Origin: Oscillospiraceae bacterium
Lineage (GTDB): Bacteria > Bacillota > Clostridia > Oscillospirales > Ruminococcaceae
Length of the DNA: 64,000 nucleotides
Reading direction: 5' to 3'
Assembly (NCBI GenBank): GCA_009780025.1
Contig: WRAV01000003.1
Coordinates: forward strand, 28,438 to 92,437
Position numbers and translations under genes: made by a program. Position 1 is the stretch's first letter, and the number at the start of each line of letters is the position of its first letter. The notes beneath the pieces are model-generated. The model was not told the DNA's origin. It worked only from the letters and a program-made list of their open reading frames with translations, and ran no database searches. This document shows positions 18,967 through 26,943 of this stretch, piece after piece.

Positions 18967-20199
18967 ATGAAGATACTAAAGGCAGTGTGCGCCCCCGGGA
19001 AGACTGGTTTCTTCTTTGACGACCAGCGGGCGATAAAGGCGGGTGCTGTGGCCGACGGCGCCAGCTATAGGGGTTCTCCGGTGACACCGGGCTTTACGGC
19101 GGTGCGCCAGGCGGGGGAATCAGTCTCGGTTATGCTGATTCTCGAGGACGGCCAGGTAGCCCACGGGGACTGCGCGGCGGTACAGTATTCGGGGGCCGGG
19201 GGGCGCGACCCGCTCTTCCTGGCGGCGGACTTTATCCCGGTGATTGAGCGTGAGATTTTTCCTGCGCTGGTGGGCAGGGAGATCACCACCTTCCGCCGGA
19301 TGGCAAGCGAGCTGGAGAATATGTCGGTGGATGGCAAGCAGTTGCACACCGCCATTCGCTACGGTGTGTCTCAGGCAATTTTAGATGCTGTAGCTAAATC
19401 CAAGAATATGATGATGTGTCAGGTTATCGCTCGGGAGTATGGCACCGGGCTATCCGCGCGGCCGATACCCATCTTCACCCAGTCAGGGGATAGCCGCTAC
19501 GACAACGCCGACAAGATGATTCTCAAGGGGGCGCAAGTGCTGCCTCACGGGCTGATAAACAACGTGTCGACCAAGCTGGGCGAGAAGGGCGAGCTGCTGC
19601 TTGAGTACGTGGCCTGGCTGCGCAACCGGATTCTGGCCCTGCGCCGGGACGAGAGCTACGCCCCGGTGCTGCATATAGACGTCTATGGCACCATAGGCCA
19701 GGTGTTTGGCAACGACAACTACACCGGCATGGCCGATTATCTAGCCCAGCTGGAAGAGGCCGCAAAGCCATTCAAGCTACGGATCGAAGGTCCTATGGAC
19801 GTCGAAAACCGCGAAGGCCAGATGCAGGCGCTCTCCGTGCTGACCCGGTTGGTTGACCAGCGCAGTATTGGCGTCGAGCTGGTGGCCGACGAGTGGTGCA
19901 ACACTCTGGAGGACATCCGCTACTTTGCCGACAACAAGGCCGGCCACATGGTGCAGATAAAGACCCCCGACCTCGGCGGGGTTGGCAACACGGTCGAGGC
20001 CGTGCTATACTGCAAGCAAAAAGGCATCGGCGCATACCAAGGCGGCACCTGCAACGAGACCGACCGCTCGGCGCAGGTCTGTGTTCACTTGGCCATGGCC
20101 ACCCAGCCAGACCAGATTCTCGCCAAGCCTGGCATGGGTGTCGACGAGGGCTACATGATTGTAAACAACGAGATGCAGCGGATTATAGCGATGCTGTAG
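18967..20199 (+). CDS. mal: Methylaspartate ammonia-lyase
   Basis: MKILKAVCAPGKTGFFFDDQRAIKAGA...DGQVAHGDCAAVQYSGAGGRDPLFLA...HIDVYGTIGQVFGND...VQIKTPDLGGVGNTVEAVLYCKQKGIGAYQGGTCNETDRSAQVCVH. Confidence 0.95.
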   Translation: MKILKAVCAPGKTGFFFDDQRAIKAGAVADGASYRGSPVTPGFTAVRQAGESVSVMLILEDGQVAHGDCAAVQYSGAGGRDPLFLAADFIPVIEREIFPALVGREITTFRRMASELENMSVDGKQLHTAIRYGVSQAILDAVAKSKNMMMCQVIAREYGTGLSARPIPIFTQSGDSRYDNADKMILKGAQVLPHGLINNVSTKLGEKGELLLEYVAWLRNRILALRRDESYAPVLHIDVYGTIGQVFGNDNYTGMADYLAQLEEAAKPFKLRIEGPMDVENREGQMQALSVLTRLVDQRSIGVELVADEWCNTLEDIRYFADNKAGHMVQIKTPDLGGVGNTVEAVLYCKQKGIGAYQGGTCNETDRSAQVCVHLAMATQPDQILAKPGMGVDEGYMIVNNEMQRIIAML

Positions 20200-20268
20200 G
20201 GGCGCGCATTGCGTGTCCGCGAACCAGAAGCATTGCGTACACGGCAGACGGCCACTGGCCGCCCCTAC
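20198..20268. repeat. REPIN-like inverted pair of GTAGGGG repeats
   Basis: GTAGGGGCGCGCATTGCGTGTCCGCG ... GGCCACTGGCCGCCCCTAC. Confidence 0.75.
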
Positions 20269-20282
20269 ATGCCCGGCGAATA

Positions 20283-20461
20283 GGGACACTTTGCTCTGCA
20301 TGTACAAAGTGTCCCCCGCGTCCCTTTCGCCACCCAACTTACCATTATCTAACATTTCGGGTGGCGCGGGGGACGGAAGGGACGTTTATTAAAGCAGAGG
20401 CTTATCGTCCCCTACAGGCCAATAGGGTGACGCTTTGCCTGTGCATATAAAAGCGTCACCC
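20283..20461. repeat. Pair of related long hairpins (composite intergenic element)
   Basis: GGGACACTTTG-N11-CAAAGTGTCCC (20283-20315) and GGGTGACGCTTT-N13-AAAGCGTCACCC (20425-20461), both preceded by AATA and with TG(T)GCAT(A/G)TA in the loops. Confidence 0.8.
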
Positions 20462-20500
20462 GACACCTTGCTATTTACCATTGATTGACAGGAGGCGCGT

Positions 20501-21862
20501 ATGAGAGAAGAATTCCGGATTCTATCCACCACCGCGATACTGGGGTACGGCTTCCCAATGGCCGCCTTTGAGGAAGGGATGAAGCGCAACCCGCACCTAA
20601 TCGCTGTTGACGGCGGCTCTACCGACCCGGGGCCCTACTACCTGGGTGCCGGGGTCTCCTTCACCGACCGCGGGGCCGTAAAGCGCGACCTCGAAATCAT
20701 GATAAAGGCGGGGCTGGAAAGGCGCACCCCTGTTATTGTGGGCACTGCGGGAGGCTCGGGCGGGCGCCCCCACCTCGAGTGGTGCCGGGAGATTGTGCAG
20801 GAGATTTCCCGGGAAAACTCCCTGAGCCTCAGGCTGGCGCTCATTCACTCCGAGCTGGACAAAGACATGTTGCGCCAGGAGCTTGCGGCGGGCAATATCA
20901 CCCCCCTCTCACCCGCGCCTGAGCTGACCGCCAAGGAGCTGGACGCCACCAGCCGCGTTGTGGCCCAGATGGGCGTCGAGCCGTTTATTGCAGCCCTCGA
21001 CCACGCCCCGGATGTAATTCTGGCAGGCAGGGCCTACGACCCCACCTGCTTTGCGGCACTGGCCATCAAGCAAGGATACGACCCGGCGCTCTCGCTGCAC
21101 CTTGGCAAAATCCTGGAGTGCGCGGCTATATGTGCCACGCCGGGCAGCGGGAGCGACTGCATATTCGGCTACATAGGGGAGGACTATTTCCGGCTGGAGC
21201 CGCTCTCACCGGTGCGCAAATGCACCACGCTCTCGGTAGCCGCCCACACCCTTTACGAGAAGACAAACCCATACATTCTGCCAGGCCCCGGCGGTCATCT
21301 GGATTTACACGGTTGCAAGTTCGAGCAAGAGACCGAGAACACGGTGCGGGTGAGCGGCACAAAGTTCGTCCCCGCGAATCCCTACACCGTAAAGCTGGAG
21401 GGTGCCAAGCGGATCGGCTACCGTACCGTTTCCATAGCAGGCACCCGCGACCCGGTGATGATCGGGGGAATCGACGAGATCATCGAGGGGGTCAAGGCCC
21501 GGGTGGCCGACAATTTTGCCGGCAAGCTGGGCAGTTACCACCTGCGCTTTAATATCTACGGCCGCGACGGCGTCATGGCGGGGATGGAGCCAACCCCCAC
21601 CACGCAGGACTGCCACGAGCTCGGCATTATAATTGAAGCTACCGGCGACACCCAAAAGGAAGCCGACACCGTCTGCGCATTTGCCCGCTCGACTATGCTT
21701 CATTATGGCTACGAGGGCAGGCGCTCGACCGCGGGTAATCTGGCTTTCCCGTACTCGCCCAGCGACTTCCACGCCGGCGAAGTCTACGAGTTCAGCGTTT
21801 ACCATCTGCTAAAAGTGGAGGACCCGGCCGCGCTCTTCCCCATCGACATCATAGAGCTGTGA
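20501..21862 (+). CDS. DUF1446 / acyclic terpene utilisation AtuA-like protein
   Basis: ILGYGFPMAAFEEGMKRNPHLIAVDGGSTDPGPYYLGAG...VGTAGGSGGRPHLEW; followed immediately by DUF4387-like ORF. Confidence 0.82.
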   Translation: MREEFRILSTTAILGYGFPMAAFEEGMKRNPHLIAVDGGSTDPGPYYLGAGVSFTDRGAVKRDLEIMIKAGLERRTPVIVGTAGGSGGRPHLEWCREIVQEISRENSLSLRLALIHSELDKDMLRQELAAGNITPLSPAPELTAKELDATSRVVAQMGVEPFIAALDHAPDVILAGRAYDPTCFAALAIKQGYDPALSLHLGKILECAAICATPGSGSDCIFGYIGEDYFRLEPLSPVRKCTTLSVAAHTLYEKTNPYILPGPGGHLDLHGCKFEQETENTVRVSGTKFVPANPYTVKLEGAKRIGYRTVSIAGTRDPVMIGGIDEIIEGVKARVADNFAGKLGSYHLRFNIYGRDGVMAGMEPTPTTQDCHELGIIIEATGDTQKEADTVCAFARSTMLHYGYEGRRSTAGNLAFPYSPSDFHAGEVYEFSVYHLLKVEDPAALFPIDIIEL

Positions 21863-21872
21863 GGTGGCAACT

Positions 21873-22190
21873 ATGAAAACCAAACTTAACGACATCACCG
21901 AGGTTATCCGCAGCAAAAACGCGGGGCCCTACGAGCTCACTTTCGACATAATGTTCCGGGACTACGACGGGTTCGAAAGGGTCTGCAAAGCGGGCGTAAT
22001 AAACGAGCAGCTAGTCTGCGACATATTCAAAGTGCAGCGAGAGGACATCATAGGCATTGTCGAGTTCCACCCAGCCAAGGCGATGAAAATCACTATTAAG
22101 CGCCCAATCCCATCTGGCAATCTGGGCGAGACGGACGTCTACGGAGCGCAGCAGCACGCACCACTGTTGGGGCTGGAGTTTGATTTGTAA
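21873..22190 (+). CDS. DUF4387 domain protein
   Basis: MKTKLNDITEVIRSKNAGPYELTFDIMFRDYDGFERVCKAGVINEQLVCDIFKV...IVEFHPAKAMKITIKRPIPSGNLGETDVYGAQQHAPLL. Confidence 0.85.
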   Translation: MKTKLNDITEVIRSKNAGPYELTFDIMFRDYDGFERVCKAGVINEQLVCDIFKVQREDIIGIVEFHPAKAMKITIKRPIPSGNLGETDVYGAQQHAPLLGLEFDL

Positions 22191-22191
22191 T

Positions 22192-22276
22192 AGGGGCCGT
22201 GCCCCCGTGCGGACCTCGCCTTTATGCCCCAGCGTCATTGTAGTTATCGGGTCGCGCCCCTGCGCGACCCCTACAC
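22192..22276. repeat. GTAGGGG/CCCCTAC intergenic repeat
   Basis: AGGGGCCGTGCCCCCGTGCGGACC ... GGGTCGCGCCCCTGCGCGACCCCTAC. Confidence 0.6.
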
Positions 22277-22313
22277 CAAAGGTACGTGTGTTACTTGAAA
22301 AGAGGGGTGTACC

Positions 22314-22739
22314 ATGGAACGGAAAAAACTAATCATCGGCGTAATCGGCGCTGATGTTCACGCGGTGGGGAACAAGATACTCTACCACGCTTTTGAGGCC
22401 GCTGGGTTCGAGGTAATCAACCTGGGGGTCATGGTCTCCCAGGAAGAGTATATCGAAGCGGCCATAGAGTCGGCGGCTGACGCAATTATCGTATCATCCC
22501 TGTACGGCCACGGTGAGCTCGACTGCCGGGGCTTTAGGGAAAAGTGCGACGAAGCCGGCCTGGGCGGAATTCTGCTTTACGTGGGCGGCAACATCGTGGT
22601 GGGCAAGCAGCCCTTCGACGAAGTCGAAAACCGCTTCCTGGCCATGGGCTTCAACCGGGTTTACCCACCTGGCACCACGCCCGAGACCGCTATCGAACAC
22701 CTGCGCGCAGACTTGGGGATTAACTCAGGTGAGCGCTAA
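22314..22739 (+). CDS. glmS: Methylaspartate (glutamate) mutase B12-binding subunit S
   Basis: [47 protein letters not shown]; DxHxxG cobalamin motif. Confidence 0.94.
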   Translation: MERKKLIIGVIGADVHAVGNKILYHAFEAAGFEVINLGVMVSQEEYIEAAIESAADAIIVSSLYGHGELDCRGFREKCDEAGLGGILLYVGGNIVVGKQPFDEVENRFLAMGFNRVYPPGTTPETAIEHLRADLGINSGER

Positions 22740-24153
22740 AGCCGCACTTCTCATCGACTTTGGCAGCACGTTCACCAAGGTGAGCGCCGCCGGTCTGCAA
22801 AGCGGCGAGATAATCGGTACTGCGGCGGCCTACACCACGGTGGAAACCGACGTGGGCTATGGACTTGCGACCGCCCTGGCCGAGCTGCGCCGACAAACCG
22901 GCAACATAAACTTTGCTACCCGCCTGGCCTGCTCGAGCGCGGCGGGCGGCCTTAGGATGATTGCAAGCGGGCTGGTACCGGCCCTCACCGCCGAAGCCGC
23001 AAAGGTGGCCGCATTGGGGGCAGGTGCGAAGGTTGTCAAAGTTTATTCGTATGAGCTGACCGGTGAGGATGTCGATGAAATCGCAGAGGCAAGACCTGAT
23101 ATTTTCCTGCTGACCGGCGGCACAGATGGCGGCAACCGGGAGTGCGTCCTCCATAATGCGGAAATGTTGGCCGGCTGCAAAGCCGAGTTCCCGATTTTGA
23201 TTGCCGGCAACCGCTCGTGCGCGGCCCAGTGCGAAAAGCTACTCGCCGGGCGTGAGGTCTACCGCTGCGAGAACGTGTTGCCCGCCCTGGGCAAGCTCAA
23301 TGTAGAGCCGGCCGGGCAGCGCATCCGCGAGCTGTTTTTGCGCAAGATTATATACGCCAAGGGGCTCAGCCGGGAAGCCGAACTGCTCAGCGGTATAATG
23401 ATGCCTACTCCCGCCGCCGTTTTGTGTGGGGTGGAGCTGCTGGCCAAAGGCACCGACCGCCAGCCCGGCCTGGGCGAGCTGGTCGCTGTGGACCTGGGCG
23501 GCGCGACAACCGACGTCTACTCTATGGCGGAGGGCGCACCTACCCGGGAAAACACCGTGATAAAGGGCCTGCCCGAACCCTGGGCCAAACGAACAGTCGA
23601 GGGCGACATAGGTATGCGCTACACCGCCGCCGGAGTTCTGGATGCCGTAGGCTCGCAGCGGCTGGCCAAACTTTCCGGGCTTGAGCAGGACGCGGTGGAA
23701 GAGCTGGTGCGCCAAATCGAGAGAAACCCAGCCACCCTTCCGGACACCCCCCAACAATCGGCCTTGGACTTCGCCCTGGCAAGCGCGGCGGTTGAAGTGG
23801 CAACAGCCCGCCACGCGGGAATCATCGAAGAGCACTACACACCCACCGGCCAGGTATGGCTGCAAACCGGCAAAGACCTTACCCGGGTAAAGACGCTTAT
23901 AGCCATCGGCGGTGCGCTCATCAGGGGTAAGGACGCCGCGAAGATTGCCGCACACGCGCTGCACGACCCTGCAGCGCCTCAGTCCCTGCGACCAAAGTCA
24001 GCGCAGATACTGGTCGACCGGCGGTATATTTTATCCGCCGCCGGCCTCCTAGCCGGAGAACACCCCGAGGAGGCGCTTGCTATCATGAAAAAAGAGATTG
24101 TAGGGGACGCACACCCGGGCGTCCCGGCCATTTACATCCACCCGCCTATATAG
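22729..24153 (+). CDS. glmL: Glutamate mutase-associated MutL/GlmL ATPase-like protein
   Basis: GTG start inside the glmS end; [46 protein letters not shown]...[11 protein letters not shown]...[17 protein letters not shown]. Confidence 0.92.
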   Translation: MSAKAALLIDFGSTFTKVSAAGLQSGEIIGTAAAYTTVETDVGYGLATALAELRRQTGNINFATRLACSSAAGGLRMIASGLVPALTAEAAKVAALGAGAKVVKVYSYELTGEDVDEIAEARPDIFLLTGGTDGGNRECVLHNAEMLAGCKAEFPILIAGNRSCAAQCEKLLAGREVYRCENVLPALGKLNVEPAGQRIRELFLRKIIYAKGLSREAELLSGIMMPTPAAVLCGVELLAKGTDRQPGLGELVAVDLGGATTDVYSMAEGAPTRENTVIKGLPEPWAKRTVEGDIGMRYTAAGVLDAVGSQRLAKLSGLEQDAVEELVRQIERNPATLPDTPQQSALDFALASAAVEVATARHAGIIEEHYTPTGQVWLQTGKDLTRVKTLIAIGGALIRGKDAAKIAAHALHDPAAPQSLRPKSAQILVDRRYILSAAGLLAGEHPEEALAIMKKEIVGDAHPGVPAIYIHPPI

Positions 24154-24176
24154 GGGCACCGCAGTACACGCCCCTA
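24101..24176. repeat. GTAGGGG/CCCCTAC repeat overlapping the glmL 3' end
   Basis: GTAGGGGACGCACACCCGGGCGTCCC ... AGGGGCACCGCAGTACACGCCCCT. Confidence 0.5.
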
Positions 24177-24204
24177 AAATCCACCCGGACAGGAGGACAA
24201 TCCC

Positions 24205-25134
24205 ATGGCCCAGAGCTACAACCCCTTGCAGCAGAACCATTTGTACAGCATGTTTTTCGCGCCCCGTGGCAGCAGACGAATGGTGCAGCTGGGTATGCAG
24301 CTGGGCCACCTGCATCTGAGTCCTTTCGACCAGCTTATTGGCGTTATGGGCGAGGCGGGCTCGGGCAAGAGCCTGTTGGTAAAGGGCATGTTCCCGGGGC
24401 TAGAGCTCACCAACGACGACGAGGGCGTCAACATCCGCCCCCTGCCCATACTGGATATAGAGAGTGCAGGCTTCTATTCAAGCCACACTTACCACATAGA
24501 TGTGCGCTTCGAGGCGGCCTTCACCCAGATGGGCGAGCTGGCCGAGGCTGTGCAGTCGGCACTAAAGCTTGGCAAGCGGGTGGTGGTCGAACACTTCGAG
24601 CTGCTTTATCCCTTCCTAGAAAAGCGCAACGCCGACATTTTGATTGGCGTTGGCGGGGAAATAGTTATCACTCGACCGTCAATATTCGGGCCATTACCGG
24701 ATGAAGTTGCCAAAATTTCCTTTGACACCATAAAGTTTCGCAAGATGGCTCACAGTGCTGAGGACTCGATGCAGTATCTGCTCTCGGCCATGACAGACGA
24801 AGACTACGAGCACGGGGACGTACGCAATGGTTTTGTGCTACGCTTTAGGAACAAACCGGAGCTCGATCTGCCGCTGCTCTCCAAACAGATGAAGGAGCTC
24901 ATAGCCAGCGACCTTTCAATATCCTATGCGGACGAACATCACATTTACATCGGCGACTACCTGCACCACTGCACCGGGCCGCGCATACATGTTCGCAGCA
25001 CCGGAGAGATCGAGGTGTTCAACCTGCTGGAGCGCATTCTGTACGACTCCCACGCGGACAGGTACCTGCTGGTAGGCCTGGTGGGCAAGCGCGGGCAGAC
25101 AATTGATGAGGATTTGAATCGGATTGTATTTTAG
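24205..25134 (+). CDS. P-loop nucleotide-binding protein with C-terminal AlaRS 'second additional domain'-like region
   Basis: Walker A GVMGEAGSGKSLLVKG; C-term YADEHHIYIGDYLHHCTGPRIHVRSTGEIEVFNLLERILYDSHADRYLLVGLVGKRGQ. Confidence 0.6.
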   Translation: MAQSYNPLQQNHLYSMFFAPRGSRRMVQLGMQLGHLHLSPFDQLIGVMGEAGSGKSLLVKGMFPGLELTNDDEGVNIRPLPILDIESAGFYSSHTYHIDVRFEAAFTQMGELAEAVQSALKLGKRVVVEHFELLYPFLEKRNADILIGVGGEIVITRPSIFGPLPDEVAKISFDTIKFRKMAHSAEDSMQYLLSAMTDEDYEHGDVRNGFVLRFRNKPELDLPLLSKQMKELIASDLSISYADEHHIYIGDYLHHCTGPRIHVRSTGEIEVFNLLERILYDSHADRYLLVGLVGKRGQTIDEDLNRIVF

Positions 25135-25145
25135 GAGGGTGTGCT

Positions 25146-25988
25146 GTGCGCGTAGTAGAAGCAGATAGAGTCACCGAGGCTGTCAGCCGCCTCTGCATAG
25201 AGGCAAACTGCCGCCTACCCGTGGACGTAAAGTCCTGCATTGAGGGCTGTCACGCAGTTGAGCAGTGGCCTATCGCCCGAGACACCCTGGGTAAGCTCAT
25301 CGAGAACTACCGCTTGGCGGAGGCGGATAGTCTGCCCATCTGCCAAGACACAGGCGTGGTCTGCGTCTTCCTGGAAATTGGCGAGGACGCATATATTTCA
25401 GGCAACATTGCCGCCGCAGTGGACGAAGGCGTGCGCCAAGGCTACCGAGAAGGCTACCTGCGCAAATCGGTGATTGCGGAGCCTATGTTTGAGCGCAAAA
25501 ACACCGGGGACAACGCCCCGGCTATGCTCTACACTGAGTATGTGCTGGGAGACAAAATCACTGTGACAGTTGCGCCCAAGGGCTTTGGCAGCGAAAACAT
25601 GAGCCGAATCAAGATGCTGCTGCCCTCCGACGGCGTGCAGGGCGTCATCGACTTTGTGGTTCAGACAGTTGAGGACGCCGGGCCCAACTCATGCCCGCCG
25701 ATTGTTGTGGGTGTAGGTTTGGGCGGCACCTTTGACAAAGCCGCGCTGATTGCAAAAAAAGCGCTGCTCCGCCAGGTTGGCCAGCCCCATGGAGACCCGC
25801 GCTACGCCGCACTGGAAGCCGAACTGCTGGAAAAAATAAACGCCCTGGGAATCGGCCCGCAAGGGTACGGCGGGCAAACAACGGCACTCTCGGTGGCCAT
25901 AGAGCACCTGCCCACCCATATAGCCGGGCTGCCCTGCGCAGTCAACATGAACTGCCACGCAGCCCGCCATGCCACGGAGGTGATTTGA
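25146..25988 (+). CDS. Class I fumarate hydratase/mesaconase alpha subunit
   Basis: ADSLPICQDTGVVCVFLEIGEDAYI...NTGDNAPAMLYTEYVLGDKITVTVAPKGFGSENMSRIKMLLPSDG...GVGLGGTFDKAALIAKKALLR; mesaconase role from context. Confidence 0.88.
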   Translation: MRVVEADRVTEAVSRLCIEANCRLPVDVKSCIEGCHAVEQWPIARDTLGKLIENYRLAEADSLPICQDTGVVCVFLEIGEDAYISGNIAAAVDEGVRQGYREGYLRKSVIAEPMFERKNTGDNAPAMLYTEYVLGDKITVTVAPKGFGSENMSRIKMLLPSDGVQGVIDFVVQTVEDAGPNSCPPIVVGVGLGGTFDKAALIAKKALLRQVGQPHGDPRYAALEAELLEKINALGIGPQGYGGQTTALSVAIEHLPTHIAGLPCAVNMNCHAARHATEVI

Positions 25989-26545
25989 TGGAGCATCATA
26001 TCCGGCTGCCGCTGACAAAAGAGTGCGCCGCGGCCATAAAAAGCGGGGACGCGGTCTACCTTACAGGCGAAATCTACGCCGCACGGGACGCCTCCCACAA
26101 GCGCATTGTCCAGTTGCTCAGCGAGGGTAAGGAGCTGCCTTTTCCGCTTCAGGATGCGGTTATCTACTACGTGGGGCCAACCCCTGCAAAGCCTGGGCAG
26201 GTCATAGGCTCGGCGGGGCCAACCACCAGCTCCCGGATGGATGCCTACGCCCCACAGCTGCTCAGGCTTGGCCTGCGCGGTATGATCGGCAAAGGCAAGC
26301 GCACGTCCGAAGTCGTCGCCGCTATGAAAGAGGCGGGAGCCGTCTACTTTGGAGCAATAGGCGGGGCGGGGGCGCTGCTGGCAAGCTGTATCAAAAGCTG
26401 TGAGGTCATTGCCTTTGAAGACCTCGGCACCGAGGCCGTTCATCGTCTTTATGTGGAGAACTTTCCGGCCCGGGCGATAATAGACGCCAATGGAGAGAAC
26501 TTGTACGAGACCGGACGGAGGGCTTACTTGGAGAGTGACAGCTAA
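25985..26545 (+). CDS. Class I fumarate hydratase/mesaconase beta subunit
   Basis: GDAVYLTGEIYAARDASHKRIVQLL...PFPLQDAVIYYVGPTPAKPGQVIGSAGPTTSSRMDAYAPQLL. Confidence 0.9.
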   Translation: MMEHHIRLPLTKECAAAIKSGDAVYLTGEIYAARDASHKRIVQLLSEGKELPFPLQDAVIYYVGPTPAKPGQVIGSAGPTTSSRMDAYAPQLLRLGLRGMIGKGKRTSEVVAAMKEAGAVYFGAIGGAGALLASCIKSCEVIAFEDLGTEAVHRLYVENFPARAIIDANGENLYETGRRAYLESDS

Positions 26546-26554
26546 ACCCGCGCA

Positions 26555-26709
26555 ACATGTCAATCTAGTTTTCATTAGTATAACAACAATATGGACTAGG
26601 TGTAGGGGATGCGCCCTAGCGCATCACGCCGATTACTGCAAACTTTACCGAAATGCGGAACACGCAGGGGCGTGTCCCCTACAATAGGGAGAGAATTAGA
26701 CTGACATGT
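26555..26709. repeat. MITE-like element with near-perfect 16-bp terminal inverted repeats enclosing a GTAGGGG/CCCCTAC repeat pair
   Basis: ACATGTCAATCTAGTT ... AATTAGACTGACATGT (2 mismatches). Confidence 0.7.
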
Positions 26710-26819
26710 CAGCACAATAAAAGAGCGCCGTACGGAAAACCGTGCGACGCTCTCAATTTATACTCATTCCACTTCAAAAGAAGCCCACTTTTGAAGGCGC
26801 GACAAAGAGCGTCGCGCAC

Positions 26820-26943
26820 CGGCGCACGCGCCGGGAAAGCCGTGTATACGTAAATCTTTGGCTGCGCCGAAAGCTCGCACAGAACGCGAGCTAACTTGAA
26901 AAACAAGGACGCTTTTTCAAGTTGATTGACTATATTATGCGTC
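26820..26943. repeat. Copy 1 of a duplicated multi-hairpin element (second copy 51125-51246)
   Basis: CGGCGCACGCGCCGG-GAAAGCCGTGTATACG-...-AACTTGAAAAA...TTTTTCAAGTT...GACTATAT..GCGTC. Confidence 0.75.

Noticed and set aside
23239-23964. 241-aa reverse-strand ORF
   Set aside because: Antisense shadow of glmL; high GC third positions keep the frame open.
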